A stretch of DNA of 64,000 nucleotides from Photobacterium indicum (GCF_003026215.1 NZ_PYOC01000009.1:124001-188000); one strand, 5' to 3'; positions 36,786 to 45,779 are shown, counted from the first letter of the stretch. Numbers and translations: made by a program. Notes: generated from the sequence alone by a model not told the origin.

Positions 36786-37676
36786 TTGAAAAAACTGATT
36801 TATTTGCTTCTTCTGGCCGTTAGTTGGCCATCATTTGCGGCGAGACAGTTTGATGTAGAAGTTATTCTATTCAAGCGAAACATTAACCCTGAACAGGTTA
36901 ACGAATCTTGGCCCGAACAACTCAAACAAGTTGATATGCAAGGCGCTCTATCTTTAGAAGATACCGCAGCATTAAAAGCGAAAGGGGTAACTATTCTACC
37001 GTCTAGCCAATATGCACTTGATACCCAGTATAACAAACTTAAAAAACACGCTGGCTTTACGCCTCTTGCACACATTGCATGGCGCCAAGGTGATCAGAAT
37101 CAGGCTAATGCACCTAAGTTATATATCACAGCGGGGCGTGATTTTTCTGAGCAGTTTTTACCTGATGGCCGCTCAAAAAAGGATGTTGAACAACCTACGA
37201 ACGCCATTTCAATTGACAGTGATACCAACAATGCTGGCATTTCTGTCGTAACAGATAACAGCACATCTCTGCTATCAAATTCCAATAACGATGTAGATGC
37301 CGATGCAAGCTCAGATTCGCTATATCAATTAAACGGAATGCTACAAGTTTATGTTCAGCATTATTTATTTTTAGATGCCAACCTCGATTTACGAGAGCCA
37401 AGTCGTCGTGAAGTTATTATGACGAAGCCATTACTTGAAAGCATTGTTAATGAACAGAATGCGATGAATACTGATACTGCCACAGAAAATGGCATTGACG
37501 TAAACAGTAATGTTCAAATTGGTCACCTACAAGAAGTGAAAAAGAACATTAAGGTTGAAGAGTTTTTGAAGCCTTATCGATTATCACAACAGCGCCGCAT
37601 GCGCAGTGGCGAAATACATTACTTAGATAACCCACTACTAGGCATTATTATTCAAGTACGCCGAGTAGGAAGCTAA
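36786..37676 (+). CDS. csiV: Peptidoglycan-binding protein CsiV
   Basis: Periplasmic protein that in V. cholerae binds peptidoglycan and LpoA and is needed for PBP1A-driven wall synthesis. The 296-residue product begins with a signal peptide (MKKLIYLLLLAVSWPSFAA) and the family-typical RQFDVEVILFKR; the C-terminal half includes LQVYVQHYLFLDANLDLR and RRMRSGEIHYLDNPLLGIIIQV. The start is TTG at 36786 with CGGAGA seven bases upstream. A low-complexity Ser/Asn/Asp stretch lies in the middle. It follows mfd in the same direction. Confidence 0.88.
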   Translation: MKKLIYLLLLAVSWPSFAARQFDVEVILFKRNINPEQVNESWPEQLKQVDMQGALSLEDTAALKAKGVTILPSSQYALDTQYNKLKKHAGFTPLAHIAWRQGDQNQANAPKLYITAGRDFSEQFLPDGRSKKDVEQPTNAISIDSDTNNAGISVVTDNSTSLLSNSNNDVDADASSDSLYQLNGMLQVYVQHYLFLDANLDLREPSRREVIMTKPLLESIVNEQNAMNTDTATENGIDVNSNVQIGHLQEVKKNIKVEEFLKPYRLSQQRRMRSGEIHYLDNPLLGIIIQVRRVGS

Positions 37677-37691
37677 ATTATACTACCAACT

Positions 37692-37717
37692 AGCCCTCGC
37701 ACTGCGGGGGCTTTTTA
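37692..37717 (+). terminator. Intrinsic terminator of csiV
   Basis: Nine-bp stem AGCCCTCGC (37692-37700) with GCGGGGGCT (37704-37712), one G-U pair, triloop ACT, followed by five T. Confidence 0.85.
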
Positions 37718-37826
37718 TACCATTCTAGGTAAATAGTAGATCATAATGTTGCGCTAATTCAATGCTATGCTTCGATAGAACACCTCGTTTTATCACACCA
37801 TAGAAAAGAGTAGGTAAACAATTATA

Positions 37827-38384
37827 ATGAAAATGGACTTTGAGCTATCAACTCAGCGATTAATTTTACGTCCTTTTAAAACTGTCGATTTACTCGCTCA
37901 TCTTACTGCTGTTCAAGAATCGACCGAACAATTAAGCCCTTGGCTTGAGTGGTGCACGCCCTATTACGATCAGCACGACGCCCATGAATGGATTGCGTCT
38001 AGCCGGTTAAGCTGGCAAACAGACATGAGCTATGAACTTGCTATTTTTGACCGTTTTGACGATACCTTTGTTGGTAGTGTTTCTATCAGTGCATTAATTC
38101 CTATGTGTAATTCTGCCAACCTTGGTTACTGGGTACGGACGTCATACCACCGCCAAGGTATCGCATCAGAAGCCTGTTTAGCACTCGCCCAGTTTGCTTT
38201 TATGACTTTAGGGTTAACACGATTAGAAATCATCGTTCACCCAGATAACTATCCAAGCAAAAAAACAGCCATTGCCTGTAATGCACAGTTTGAATGTGAA
38301 GCAAGAAACCGAATATTTACTCATGGAAAAACCCAAAATGGGCTTGTATATTCTTTGATTCCTGAAGATCTGTTTCCACGCTAA
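37827..38384 (+). CDS. GNAT acetyltransferase, RimJ/RimL type
   Basis: Predicted acetyl-CoA-dependent N-acetyltransferase of 185 residues. The N-terminus STQRLILRPFKTVDLLAHL and the acetyl-CoA-binding segment LGYWVRTSYHRQGIASEACLA (around 108-128, including the RQGIAS pyrophosphate loop) place it with RimJ/RimL and SpeG-like enzymes. Substrate may be a ribosomal protein N-terminus or a small amine; this cannot be told from sequence. An alternative start is the ATG two codons downstream. Confidence 0.85.
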   Translation: MKMDFELSTQRLILRPFKTVDLLAHLTAVQESTEQLSPWLEWCTPYYDQHDAHEWIASSRLSWQTDMSYELAIFDRFDDTFVGSVSISALIPMCNSANLGYWVRTSYHRQGIASEACLALAQFAFMTLGLTRLEIIVHPDNYPSKKTAIACNAQFECEARNRIFTHGKTQNGLVYSLIPEDLFPR

Positions 38385-38448
38385 ACCAGTACATTTCCAA
38401 GTTTAATTACAGTAAACTTATTTAAAATCTAACCGTTAGGAAAACACC

Positions 38449-38922
38449 GTGTTTAAAATTATTGTTACCATTGCCCTTATTGGCTTAGTGATCTTCTTTG
38501 TACAGCGTTCTTACAGCAACAAACAAGCAGCAGGCGAAAACATCAGAATAGGTCAGGAGTTTCTAGCAGAAAATAAACTCAAAGACGGTGTAAAAACAAC
38601 AAATTCAGGTCTTCAGTACTTAGTTTTACAAGAAGGTACGGGAACGGAACACCCTAAAGCTTCAGATAAAGTAACCGTTCACTACCACGGCACATTAATT
38701 AATGGTTCGGTATTTGATAGTTCTGTTGATCGCGGCAAAACAATTTCTTTTGGTTTGAATCAAGTAATCAAAGGTTGGACGGAAGGTGTGCAGCTGATGG
38801 TTGTGGGCGAGAAAACACGCTTTTTCATCCCGTCAGAATTAGCATATGGCAACGGTGGCGCTGGCAGTATTCCTCCTGGTTCGGTGTTGATATTTGATGT
38901 GGAATTATTCAAGATTAACTAA
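38449..38922 (+). CDS. Membrane-anchored FKBP-type peptidyl-prolyl isomerase
   Basis: Prolyl cis-trans isomerase of 157 residues. An uncleaved N-terminal helix (about 3-18) anchors it, leaving a C-terminal FKBP domain with VTVHYHGTLINGSVFDSS, GWTEGVQLMVVGEKTRFFIP and YGNGGAGSIPPGSVLIFDVEL. The start is GTG at 38449, preceded by TTAGGAAAACACC. The domain probably faces the periplasm and acts as a folding helper. It shares a strong terminator with the convergent ndh. Confidence 0.9.
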   Translation: MFKIIVTIALIGLVIFFVQRSYSNKQAAGENIRIGQEFLAENKLKDGVKTTNSGLQYLVLQEGTGTEHPKASDKVTVHYHGTLINGSVFDSSVDRGKTISFGLNQVIKGWTEGVQLMVVGEKTRFFIPSELAYGNGGAGSIPPGSVLIFDVELFKIN

Positions 38923-39009
38923 TGTGAATCTAAACAAATATCGACGATCAGAGTGATAGGCAACTTATTTAGGTTGCTATTATTGAATCGGCATGACTGA
39001 AACAGCATA

Positions 39010-39047
39010 AAAAATGCCAGCTTTGTTATAACAAGGCTGGCATTTTT
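39010..39047. terminator. Bidirectional terminator between FKBP gene and ndh
   Basis: Seventeen-bp stem (39010-39026 with 39031-39047, one G-U pair) starting AAAAATGCCAGC, TATA loop, flanked by A and T runs; lies between convergent genes. Confidence 0.93.
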
Positions 39048-39076
39048 ATTTAAATCAATACGTTATAAAAGCGCGA

Positions 39077-40366
39077 TTAGTGCAGTTTTAAGTTAGGACG
39101 AAGTACACGGTTAATACGGCCAACCAACATCATCAAACTGGTTTTAAATACACCATGAAGCGCGACTAAATGCATGCGATATAGAGAGATATACACGATA
39201 CGTGCAATGCGCCCTTCTACCATCATCGAACCTTTCGTCAGGTTACCCATCAAGCTACCAACGGTAGAAAAACGACTCAGTGATACCAGTGAACCATGAT
39301 CACTGTATATATAAGGTTTTTGCTCGCGGTTTGTAATTTTAGCGACAATATTAGAGAAACAACGACTTGCCATTTGGTGTGCAGCCTGCGCGCGTGGCGG
39401 TACAAAACTACCATCTTCTTGCACACATGATGCAAGATCACCAATTGCGTAAATGTCGTCATCACGCGTTGTCTGTAACGTTGGCTTAACCACTAACTGA
39501 TTAATACGGTTAGTTTCTAGCCCTGCAATATCCTTCATGAAATCAGGTGCTTTAATACCTGCAGCCCATACCATTATATGCGCTGGAATGTGTTCACCAT
39601 CTTTAGTTGTTAGGCCAGTAGAATCAGCTTTTGTCACCATTGTCATGGTGCGAACATTCACGCCCAATTTGGTTAATTCGCTGTGAGCTGCAGATGAAAT
39701 ACGTGGCGGTAATGCAGGTAGAATACGCTCACCAGCTTCAATAAGATTGACGTTCAAACGTGAACTGTCTAAATCACCAAAGCCATATGTACGCAATTCA
39801 GCAACAGCATTATGCAGTTCAGCAGATAGCTCAACGCCTGTTGCTCCAGCACCAACAATCGCAATATCGACTGTTTTTAATTCTTTATTCGCATGAAGCT
39901 TCAAAAATTGGTTATTCATTTCAGTACGGAAACGATGTGCTTGCTCCGGACTATCAAGGAAAATACAGTTATCTTTTACACCTGGAGTGTTAAAGTCATT
40001 GGATGTAGATCCAATCGCCATAACCAAAATATCGTAATCAAGATTACGTTCTGGCATTAGCAGTTCGTTGTGCTCATCATGGAGCTCAGCTAACTTTATC
40101 ACCTTATTTTCACGATCAATCTCTTTCAAACTACCCATCTGAAAGTCGAAATGATGATTTTTTGCATGAGCACGGTAACTTAAAGCATCAACACCGGCAT
40201 CCATGGAACCTGTTGCAACTTCGTGCAAAAGCGGTTTCCATAAATGGCTGGCTTTACGATCAACTAATGTGACTTGAGCGCGCCCTTTACGACCTAGTGT
40301 TCTTCCAAGCTTTGTAGCAAGCTCTAGACCACCAGCGCCACCGCCTACAACGATAATACGCGTCAC
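39077..40366 (-). CDS. ndh: Type II NADH:quinone dehydrogenase Ndh
   Basis: Single-subunit, non-proton-pumping FAD enzyme on the cytosolic face of the membrane. The 429-residue protein (E. coli 434) has the FAD Rossmann motif VGGGAGGLELA (7-17), the NADH-binding motif IVGAGATGVELSAEL, YAIGDLASC near the second FAD site and an amphipathic C-terminal membrane-binding region. The start is GTG at 40366 with AGAGGAAG upstream. It follows ycfP as in E. coli. Confidence 0.96.
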   Translation of the reverse strand: MTRIIVVGGGAGGLELATKLGRTLGRKGRAQVTLVDRKASHLWKPLLHEVATGSMDAGVDALSYRAHAKNHHFDFQMGSLKEIDRENKVIKLAELHDEHNELLMPERNLDYDILVMAIGSTSNDFNTPGVKDNCIFLDSPEQAHRFRTEMNNQFLKLHANKELKTVDIAIVGAGATGVELSAELHNAVAELRTYGFGDLDSSRLNVNLIEAGERILPALPPRISSAAHSELTKLGVNVRTMTMVTKADSTGLTTKDGEHIPAHIMVWAAGIKAPDFMKDIAGLETNRINQLVVKPTLQTTRDDDIYAIGDLASCVQEDGSFVPPRAQAAHQMASRCFSNIVAKITNREQKPYIYSDHGSLVSLSRFSTVGSLMGNLTKGSMMVEGRIARIVYISLYRMHLVALHGVFKTSLMMLVGRINRVLRPNLKLH

Positions 40367-40424
40367 AATAACTTCCTCTTTATTTTATAGAATTTTTTTG
40401 GATATACAGACTGACTAAATCTGG

Positions 40425-40447
40425 CAGACGGATCTGTGATCCGTCTG
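40425..40447. other. Strong hairpin between ycfP and ndh
   Basis: Perfect 10-bp stem CAGACGGATC (40425-40434) with 40438-40447 and a TGT loop. There is no T-run on the ycfP side, so it looks more like a processing or mRNA-stabilising structure than an intrinsic terminator. Confidence 0.6.
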
Positions 40448-40467
40448 AGGTGTAGGAGGGCTTAAGA

Positions 40468-41004
40468 CTATTCTTTAAACGCTTTTATAGCTTGTAGATG
40501 CTGCGAGATCTTTTTAAATTTATGATTTTGTGTCTCATCCCAAATGATTTTATAGAAATCACTGAGCGCATCACTTGTGAGCTGATTATCTAACACTTCA
40601 TCATTAGTTGAAAGTACACAGAGGCAATTACCTGCATTTTTTTCACGAAAATCGGTAACACACTTAGTACCGATATCGATATATTCTTCAGGGCGATCGA
40701 TCCTCCCTTCCATATTGACGCTAGGGTTTAGGTTTGGGTTAAAAATAACCTGCTTAATGCCGCATAAAAAACCAATTCGCTCAGCCCAATATCCACCTAG
40801 CCCAACCCCACAAATCAATGGCGTAGTATCGTCTGACTCTTCTATGAGTTTATGCACTTCCTTAATTAAATGCTGCATATCATGCTTAGGATGCAAAGTA
40901 CTGTAGTTAACGAAACGAACATCAGGGTCAATGAATTGCAGTTGTAACACTTTCTCGTGATTACCTGGGCTATTTGAATCAAAGCCGTGCAGATAAATAA
41001 TCAT
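40468..41004 (-). CDS. ycfP: YcfP family esterase-like protein
   Basis: Cytosolic 178-residue alpha/beta-hydrolase-fold protein (E. coli YcfP, 180). The blocks MIIYLHGFDSNSPGNHEKVL, ICGVGLGGYWAERIGFL and WDETQNHKFK match E. coli YcfP nearly word for word. The nucleophile elbow reads GVGLGG instead of GxSxG, so ordinary serine esterase activity is doubtful; the function is unknown. It lies between ndh and the DUF6279 lipoprotein gene. Confidence 0.93.
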   Translation of the reverse strand: MIIYLHGFDSNSPGNHEKVLQLQFIDPDVRFVNYSTLHPKHDMQHLIKEVHKLIEESDDTTPLICGVGLGGYWAERIGFLCGIKQVIFNPNLNPSVNMEGRIDRPEEYIDIGTKCVTDFREKNAGNCLCVLSTNDEVLDNQLTSDALSDFYKIIWDETQNHKFKKISQHLQAIKAFKE

Positions 41005-41144
41005 ATTTTCTCCCTCTTGCTCTTAACAAAACATCACCATATGGTGTGTAATTATGCATTTTTTCGTTACAATAATTTAATCTACCATGTTTTATAAGGT
41101 TTAAAAGGCTGAAATTGAAAACTATGACTCCGTTTGCAAAAACA

Positions 41145-41993
41145 TCATTTTTCATTGATCAACATAGCGATATCTTTTCGCATATCAACCAGCCTACTAT
41201 TCAAATAACGTGTCTGTTTACTACTTAGAGTATGATTTAATCGACGTAATACATCGAAGCGCCTCGTTAAATAAACATTAATATCAAGTTGTACACTGGC
41301 ATTTTCGAAAGCGATCAACTGCTGTAATAACACATTCAGTTTAGATTCGAAATCTGGATTATCTCGATTTTTTATTAGTTCTTTCCAATCACGAAGAAAA
41401 TCACGCCATATTGAAAAGAATATAGGCTCCATTTCAACCTGATATTCAGTCAATTCAAGTAATATCGCTTTTTGTTTATTAGACAAAGAGCCTATCCAAC
41501 CACGGGTGGCATCTTGTAATTTATCACGCCGTATAACTATTTTTTCCTTGAGTGATAATTTCTTTCTTTTTGCTATTACCTGCTCTATTTTTTTCTCTAA
41601 ATTCTGATTTAACTCATTAATTTGACTTGCACTGAGCGATTGAATCATTACAGCAAAAGGTTTAGATAAAACACTCGTAGACTCTTTACCAGCCTCCGTG
41701 AACTTTAAATAGTAGCCGCGAATTTGATTAAAGCTAAGCGGTTTAGCCAAGTCAGCTTGCAGTTCATCAATTAAGCGGTGGAATTTAGGCAGCTCTTTGG
41801 TGCGGTGAATCACCAAAGCGATATCGAGGTTTCTTTCAAATGTACGTTCTTGCGTTGAGTTAAGGCTGACATAATCTGCAAGGTAATAGGTAACCCAAAA
41901 ATTCAATGTATTGTAGCCAAGCCGTAGCGTACACCCAGTAAGCAATATAATCATAACGGAACAACACACCCATCGGGTTCGATCTTTAGTCAT
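41145..41993 (-). CDS. DUF6279 family lipoprotein
   Basis: Predicted outer-membrane lipoprotein of 282 residues. Lipobox LLTGC (C21) is followed by TLRLGYNTLNFWVTYYLADYVSL, a hallmark of DUF6279 proteins, then an all-helical, highly charged domain. The function is unknown. In E. coli the position between ycfP and thiK is taken by nagZ; here nagZ is absent and this gene fills the slot. Spacing (about 100 bases on each side) leaves room for separate promoters. Confidence 0.85.
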   Translation of the reverse strand: MTKDRTRWVCCSVMIILLTGCTLRLGYNTLNFWVTYYLADYVSLNSTQERTFERNLDIALVIHRTKELPKFHRLIDELQADLAKPLSFNQIRGYYLKFTEAGKESTSVLSKPFAVMIQSLSASQINELNQNLEKKIEQVIAKRKKLSLKEKIVIRRDKLQDATRGWIGSLSNKQKAILLELTEYQVEMEPIFFSIWRDFLRDWKELIKNRDNPDFESKLNVLLQQLIAFENASVQLDINVYLTRRFDVLRRLNHTLSSKQTRYLNSRLVDMRKDIAMLINEK

Positions 41994-42030
41994 TCGTAGA
42001 TAATACCCAGCTCAATTGATATATAAACTA

Positions 42031-42040
42031 TATACCCAAG
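42031..42040 (+). repeat. TATACCCAAG repeat core, copy 1
   Basis: Ten-base core identical to 45608-45617 and 48651-48660, all intergenic and in the same orientation. Following bases (AGATACTC) are also like copy 3. Confidence 0.5.
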
Positions 42041-42091
42041 TAAGCTCTAGATACTCGATTCAGAGAGAATTGATTCAATAAGCAATCGTTA

Positions 42092-43012
42092 TTATACGGT
42101 AAGCGCAGTAAGCAGCTGCAATGCTTGTTCAGTGTATGTCTCGTCCTGCCAAAGTTCAGCCCCGACAAGAAACCACAATAAAGTCAAAAATTCACACCAC
42201 GGTTGCCACAATGCTACCGCTTTATGCCATGCCTGAGTGCCTGTTATCTGAAGCGCTGAACAATATGCATTAACAGCCATAAAAGGATCGAGCCCGTTGG
42301 CATTAATGGTTAACGCAAGATCTAATGATGGGTCACCAGCCGCGGCATACTCCCAATCAATGATCTTATACCCACCATCTTCTGTTTGAATAATGTTGTA
42401 ACGGCCTAAATCATGATGGCAACATGTATCAGCAAAGCCAATTGGCAATGCTTTATTTTGGAAATCAGCATATACAGACTGAAGAAGAGGCGTTTTTACA
42501 TGTTCAGGTATGAACTGCCAATAATGTTCAAGTTTGGATTTTACATCTAACCGCCAATCAGGCACTGGGAGTTGATGCACCCTCGCTTGCAAAGCCATTA
42601 AATCGTCATCAGATAACAGCGGAGTTTTTTTTGTATTACCGGTAGGCTCAGTTTGTTCTTCCTCAACAACCTGCCCAACAACCCATTCAACTAATAGGCC
42701 GCTCTCTAATAACCGATACGGTGCAGGAGCGACATGCTGAGACTGAATTAATGACAGTATTTGGTATTCGTGTTGACGAGACACCCCAAAAGCACGGGAT
42801 GACGCCGCATTCGGGCGCCAGACATACTGACGAGCTGTTGAGCTAACTAGCTGAGATGTAGAACGTGAAGACGAGTCAGGTTTGTGTAGCGGGATATGAT
42901 GCCGTAATTCAAGTAACCAACATCGATTACTAAGACCGCCAGAAAGCGGCCTTGCTGTAATAAATTCAACATTGGCTAGAGCACTAAGCACTGATTGATC
43001 GAATGATTCCAC
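42092..43012 (-). CDS. thiK: APH-family phosphotransferase, ThiK-like
   Basis: Probable thiamine kinase of the salvage pathway. The 306-residue protein (E. coli ThiK, 274) has an N-terminal kinase lobe with LSGGLSNRCWLLEL, the catalytic loop CCHHDLGRYNII and the metal-binding motif IIDWEYAAAGDPSLDLAL. Assignment to ThiK rather than choline or aminoglycoside kinase rests on its place beside lpoB, as in E. coli (lpoB-thiK-nagZ-ycfP). A polar insert in the N-lobe (residues about 36-66) makes it longer. The start is GTG at 43012 with AAGG five bases upstream. Confidence 0.75.
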   Translation of the reverse strand: MESFDQSVLSALANVEFITARPLSGGLSNRCWLLELRHHIPLHKPDSSSRSTSQLVSSTARQYVWRPNAASSRAFGVSRQHEYQILSLIQSQHVAPAPYRLLESGLLVEWVVGQVVEEEQTEPTGNTKKTPLLSDDDLMALQARVHQLPVPDWRLDVKSKLEHYWQFIPEHVKTPLLQSVYADFQNKALPIGFADTCCHHDLGRYNIIQTEDGGYKIIDWEYAAAGDPSLDLALTINANGLDPFMAVNAYCSALQITGTQAWHKAVALWQPWCEFLTLLWFLVGAELWQDETYTEQALQLLTALTV

Positions 43013-43036
43013 TTAGTACCTTTTTAACTAGTACCT

Positions 43037-43103
43037 TTCTAATAAAATTAGGTTATTCCTGCTCATTGATATCGACCGACAAAACGAACAAGCAATAACC
43101 TAA
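43037..43103 (-). terminator. Possible terminator after lpoB
   Basis: Stem TTAGGTTATT (43048-43057) with 43094-43103, extended by GCT/AGC across a bulge, long loop; T-rich on the minus strand after the stem. Confidence 0.5.
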
Positions 43104-43134
43104 ATCATTTATCACTGATGTGAATTAACTGATA

Positions 43135-43728
43135 TTACCAACCAAGAAAGCTTTTTGCTTCTTGCTTACGGATCTCAGTTTCATCTGCCCACTCAATAAG
43201 ACCTGTTTTCAGATCCATTAGACGCATTGTCATTTTGTAGTAAACATCTTTATCGCTACCCGCTTGCTTCACAATGCTTGATAGATTGCCGTACAACATG
43301 TACTGAGCACCAACCATTTGACCAAACTGAATCGCAGTGCTTTGGTTCACTAGCTCGTCATCATTTTGAAAGTTAAGTTGCTTACGTACTGCTTCAACAC
43401 GCGTCATATCAACAAAACGGAACTTACCAGAGTTAAGTAAACGTGTACTGATCGAATCGGTTACAGATTCGGTATCAATGTGCTCACTGGTTTTGTTTTT
43501 GATGCTATCAACAACGATAATTGGACGCTGATTCGCACCGGTAATCGCCGCAACAGAGCCAGAAGCTAGCATGCTATCTGTCATCTCTTCTGCAATCTTC
43601 TGCAGATCAGTTGAACCAAACTCAATCGTTGTTGTTTCTGCCTGCTGCGCATCGCCATAGCTAACCTTTTGCGCACAACCACCTAATAAAACAGCGACAC
43701 CCAATACAGCAATAATGCTTTTTTTCAT
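43135..43728 (-). CDS. lpoB: Penicillin-binding protein activator LpoB
   Basis: Outer-membrane lipoprotein that reaches through the periplasm to activate PBP1B. The 197-residue protein has lipobox LLGGC (C18), a short linker and the conserved domain IAEEMTDSMLASG, NQRPIIVVDSIKNKTSEHIDTESVTDSI, GAQYMLYGNLSSI and TGLIEWADETEIRKQ. It lies between ycfL and thiK as in E. coli. AAGG precedes the ATG. Confidence 0.94.
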   Translation of the reverse strand: MKKSIIAVLGVAVLLGGCAQKVSYGDAQQAETTTIEFGSTDLQKIAEEMTDSMLASGSVAAITGANQRPIIVVDSIKNKTSEHIDTESVTDSISTRLLNSGKFRFVDMTRVEAVRKQLNFQNDDELVNQSTAIQFGQMVGAQYMLYGNLSSIVKQAGSDKDVYYKMTMRLMDLKTGLIEWADETEIRKQEAKSFLGW

Positions 43729-43751
43729 TTTCTTACCTTCAATGGTTGTAA

Positions 43752-44138
43752 TTAATAACTAGCTTCTCGAATATAAATACGGTATTGCTTGGCTTCTAGG
43801 CTTCTTGCCATTGCTTGCAATGTCATGGTGTCTTTGCCGTGTAAGACAAACTGGCGCCAAGGTGAATCACTACCACTGATCTCTAAGCCTTGACCGTCAT
43901 ACCAGTAAAAACGATATTGTAGCTCTAAATCACTACTGATTTTGCTTGTTACAGGTACGCCTGCTTTCATTAAGCCATTATTATGACCAACTGTTGCACG
44001 TTCAATGGATAAGCGATTCGCCAGTGATGAATTACCAATAACGACATTTTGGTTACTACTTTCAATACTGATGCCCGATGTAGTTGTACTACAGGCAGTG
44101 AGTGCGAAAGCGAATAACAATATGGATAAATATTTCAT
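43752..44138 (-). CDS. ycfL: YcfL family lipoprotein (DUF1425)
   Basis: Lipoprotein of 128 residues with lipobox LTAC (C16) and the DUF1425 pattern ANRLSIERATVGHNNGLMKAGV and LQYRFYWYDGQGLEISGSDSPWR. I start it at the ATG at 44138, which follows a perfect AGGAGG and overlaps the stop of the upstream COG3014 gene in TAATG. In E. coli it lies between hinT and lpoB. The function is unknown; the structure class is a small beta-sandwich. Confidence 0.9.
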   Translation of the reverse strand: MKYLSILLFAFALTACSTTTSGISIESSNQNVVIGNSSLANRLSIERATVGHNNGLMKAGVPVTSKISSDLELQYRFYWYDGQGLEISGSDSPWRQFVLHGKDTMTLQAMARSLEAKQYRIYIREASY

Positions 44139-45523
44139 TAGATTCCTCCTAATAGCGTCGACCACCAGCTAATCTGATTACCTTGCCGAGACACCCAAAC
44201 CATGGTTGTTCGATTAGCTTTCACATCGACATTCAATTGCTGTCCATTCCAACTTAAGTTATGCGCTCCAGCACTTAAGTCCTTATGATAGATATCCACA
44301 TTTGCAGGTAACGACTGCCAACTTCGGGTATCTGGTTGCTCTGTTAAGGTATTAAAGATATTGGCTAAAATATTGCCAACATCATTTCCTTTACTTGATG
44401 CTGTTTTACGTACTTCATTTTTAGCCAATACGCGTAATGATTGTCGAACAACAATGGCGGGTAGTGCTTCGTTTAAGCTATTTTTTGCCATATCGTTCAC
44501 GCTCGTGACTTGCCCGCCATTCACTGGCTGGTTGTCTAACTTTAACGGTGTAAAACGTTTAACTGGTTTATTCGAATAATATGGCAATGCTAAATTGTAT
44601 ATCGCACCATCACCACGGCTATCAGGTAACCACAATGGCAACCGCCAATTATCAAGCGCTTGTACCACACCTTGCTCATCAAAAATAACAACACGACCAT
44701 TGCCTTGCACTGGCTTTTCATACTTGCCATAACGTGCTTGCAAGGTCGGTAAATCGTTTGTCATATTCAAAGCGGTTGCTACACGTAAAACAGTATTTGC
44801 TATAAAGGTATTATTCGGTGCAACGGCAAAAGCACGCTTGTAATCAATATAGGCGTCGTTCAAATTGCCATCGGCTTCATACAACACCCCTGACAAATAG
44901 AATAAGTAACCATTTTGCACCTGCCCAAGCTTTTTTCCTGCATCAGGGTAACGAGCGAGTACAGCGCCAACATTATTGCTAATGCCTTTTTTCTGTACTT
45001 CTTTTTCTGCACTCTTTAATTGTGTCTCACGCTGCTTACGTGCCGCTTCTTGCACCTGATTGGCACGACGAACTTCAATTAAGGCGCCTTCAAGCTTTTT
45101 TTGCTCAAGATAATTCAATGCTAAATAAAGGTGTAAAAAGCCCAGCTCATAATCGGCAGGCTCATAGGTGATCATATTATCGTTTGTTAACAAAGCTCCC
45201 GCCTGATTCAAGCCTTCCGAAACCTGAATAGTTGCTTGGCGTTGCTGCTCTTTCACTGCCATATCGGCACGCTGAAAAGCACCAAAACTGGTTGGGTATT
45301 GCTGAGCAACAAAACTTATTCGACCGCGCTCCATGCCATCAAGAATATCCCCTGCTGGAGCATCGGGTAGTGCATCAACAGCTTTACTATATAAACCTTG
45401 CTCAAGCGCCAAGTGCGAATCAGCATTTGCAGCACTATAATGGCTAAATAAATTCTGAGTAGATAAGTTAGCACAGGCCATCAAACTGAAAGAAAGCAGC
45501 ACTACTGTGGCATGTTTAAACAT
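44138..45523 (-). CDS. COG3014 family TPR-containing lipoprotein
   Basis: Predicted lipoprotein of 461 residues (lipobox LMAC, C17). The N-terminal half carries TPR-like helices (ALNYLEQKKLEGALIEVRRAN, YLSGVLYEADGNLNDAYIDYKRAF), and the C-terminal half is beta-rich with AGAHNLSWNGQQLNVDVKA. COG3014 has no defined function; its coupling to ycfL and lpoB suggests a shared envelope role. I choose the ATG at 45523; a GTG at 45538 in frame is an alternative but has no properly spaced ribosome site. The stop overlaps the ycfL start. Confidence 0.82.
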   Translation of the reverse strand: MFKHATVVLLSFSLMACANLSTQNLFSHYSAANADSHLALEQGLYSKAVDALPDAPAGDILDGMERGRISFVAQQYPTSFGAFQRADMAVKEQQRQATIQVSEGLNQAGALLTNDNMITYEPADYELGFLHLYLALNYLEQKKLEGALIEVRRANQVQEAARKQRETQLKSAEKEVQKKGISNNVGAVLARYPDAGKKLGQVQNGYLFYLSGVLYEADGNLNDAYIDYKRAFAVAPNNTFIANTVLRVATALNMTNDLPTLQARYGKYEKPVQGNGRVVIFDEQGVVQALDNWRLPLWLPDSRGDGAIYNLALPYYSNKPVKRFTPLKLDNQPVNGGQVTSVNDMAKNSLNEALPAIVVRQSLRVLAKNEVRKTASSKGNDVGNILANIFNTLTEQPDTRSWQSLPANVDIYHKDLSAGAHNLSWNGQQLNVDVKANRTTMVWVSRQGNQISWWSTLLGGI

Positions 45524-45607
45524 GAATTTGATAACCACATCCTATGAAAAATCCTGAGATATTAGAATACTAGCCCTGTTTCGATTAAAACGAAAAAGAC
45601 TCGCTAA

Positions 45608-45617
45608 TATACCCAAG
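45608..45617 (+). repeat. TATACCCAAG repeat core, copy 2
   Basis: Identical 10-base core of the dispersed repeat seen also at 42031 and 48651; here the rest of the element is degenerate. Confidence 0.4.
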
Positions 45618-45779
45618 TTTTGCAATATAAAAACAGAATCACTGTTCTCCCCCTTTACTGGTTTATCGTTAGTTAAACGACCAATACACAACAAACCGTA
45701 AAATAGACAACAGTGTTATTCTTTAGTTGCACCTAGGCCTGTTTATATTGAATCATCAAACAGACCAAAATCTACCAAA

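Noticed and set aside
40425..40447. Hairpin as an intrinsic terminator of ycfP
   Set aside because: Strong stem but no T-run in either direction; kept only as a structural feature.
41035..41046. Perfect 12-bp palindrome CACCATATGGTG upstream of ycfP
   Set aside because: Short, with no extension or second copy; several such palindromes are expected by chance in 64 kb.
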